Part shown: positions 63,390 through 64,000 of the stretch, one piece after another | How positions within the stretch are numbered: position 1 is the stretch's first letter | Layout of the letters: every line of letters begins with the position of its first letter | Origin: Paragonimus skrjabini miyazakii | Taxonomy: Eukaryota; Platyhelminthes; Trematoda; Plagiorchiida; Troglotrematidae | DNA length: 64,000 nt | Assembly: GCA_014338405.1 (NCBI GenBank) | Contig: JTDE01021368.1 | Coordinates: forward strand, 32,306 to 96,305 | Direction: 5' to 3' | Made by a program: the position numbers and the translations under genes | Notes under the pieces: generated by a model | The model's input: the letters and a program-made list of their open reading frames with translations, nothing else | Database searches by the model: none | Told to the model about the DNA's origin: nothing

Positions 63390-64000
63390 GCTATGGAACC
63401 AGGAAGACTGTCATTACAAGGGTATATAACACCTGTGCGTGTGTCACAGGCGTTGTTCCTACATGTCAAATTCGCATCAATGGAGACGTTGTCGGTAGCT
63501 GCGCGAATTTTTGCTACTTGGGTAGCAATTTGTCCGCCGATCTGTCCGTGAACCGTGAGTTGACAGCTCGTGTGGCAAAGGCTAGTACTGCTTTCGGACG
63601 TCTTGAAAGATATGTTTGAAAGAACCACAGCCTGAAGCCGAGCACTAAGCTGTGTGTTCACTGCCCAATGGTGCTGTCTATACTGTTGTATGGCAGTGGA
63701 ATTTGAACATTGTATCAGTGGAACGTGCGCTATCCGAGCCGCTTTCATTTGCAATGTTTAAGACGCATCTGGCTATTCGATGGTCAGACATGGTTCCGAA
63801 CACTGAGGTACTGCGGCGAGCAGACATGAACGGAATGGAAGCCATGTTGGTGCTGAATCAGCTACGTTGGCTAGGTCACGTCCGTCAGATAGGCGATGGC
63901 CGTATTCCAAAACAGCCATTATATGGACAACTGAAATCAGGTGAGCGAAATCCTGGTGATCAAAAGCGGAGATACCAGGATGCTGTGCATGTAAGTCTTT
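63390..64000 (+). mobile_element. Second non-LTR retrotransposon type, 3' part, runs off the right edge
   Basis: Plus-strand pieces read RINGDVVGSC, FCYLGSNLSADLSVNRELTA, RVAKASTAFGRLERYV, STKLCVHCPMVLSILLYGSG, then IRWSDMVPNTEVLRRADMNG and MEAMLVLNQLRWLGHVRQIG followed by RIPKQPLYGQLKSGERN. The KAS.AFGRL and I.RQ.LYG.L..G.R pattern differs from the KAR.AFANL type of the other copies, so it is another family. Two or more frameshifts (near 63690 and 63760). It is antisense to CKAP5, upstream of exon 1 of the window. Confidence 0.82.

Noticed and set aside
1..64000. CRISPR arrays, rRNA genes, operons and ribosome-binding sites
   Set aside because: None is seen; the window is eukaryotic and its repeats are interspersed or simple sequence.

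Overview
This is a eukaryotic, intron-rich, moderately AT-rich window from a large repeat-loaded genome. A parasitic flatworm, most likely a digenean trematode, is the best guess. The reasons are long introns packed with decayed RTE-like, Penelope-like and Ty3/gypsy elements, tRNA-derived short repeats, and one well-conserved animal gene. The phylum is inferred; the gene and the element families are read from sequence.

One gene dominates. From about 62.73 kb down to 11.99 kb on the minus strand lie 17 coding exons of a CKAP5/XMAP215/Msps-family microtubule polymerase. They cover the end of TOG4, a basic linker, all of TOG5, the C-terminal helical (TOG6-like) domain and the true C-terminus with its stop. 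Intron phases agree at every junction that can be tested. The 5' half (TOG1 to most of TOG4) lies beyond the right edge. Exon 8 is cut by a 100-N assembly gap at 46.1 kb.

The introns hold most of the mobile DNA. The last intron (12.1-20.3 kb) contains a complete but dead Ty3/gypsy element (14642-18141, minus) with both LTRs, a 5-bp target duplication (CACAG), a primer-binding site and a polypurine tract. Its pol has lost the reverse-transcriptase core, and its integrase carries stops and an E-to-D change. Its target is itself a repeat whose unoccupied relative lies at 12.63 kb. The 10-kb intron between TOG5 exons (48.2-58.3 kb) holds a Penelope-like element (RT with YVDD plus a GIY-YIG piece) and three or more RTE-like fragments. 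Other RTE-like scraps are at 24.3, 29.8, 30.6-31.4 and 46.2 kb, and a distinct non-LTR element runs off the right edge (63.4-64 kb).

Downstream of the gene (1-11.9 kb) no known protein gene is recognised. This part holds an RTE-like 3' end (8.2-9.2 kb), inverted pairs of a tRNA-like SINE at 7.1-8.1 kb, another SINE copy at 10.1 kb, and a coding-looking 3' open frame at 10.65-10.93 kb whose stop overlaps an AATAAA signal. That frame may be a small separate gene or part of a long CKAP5 3' UTR.
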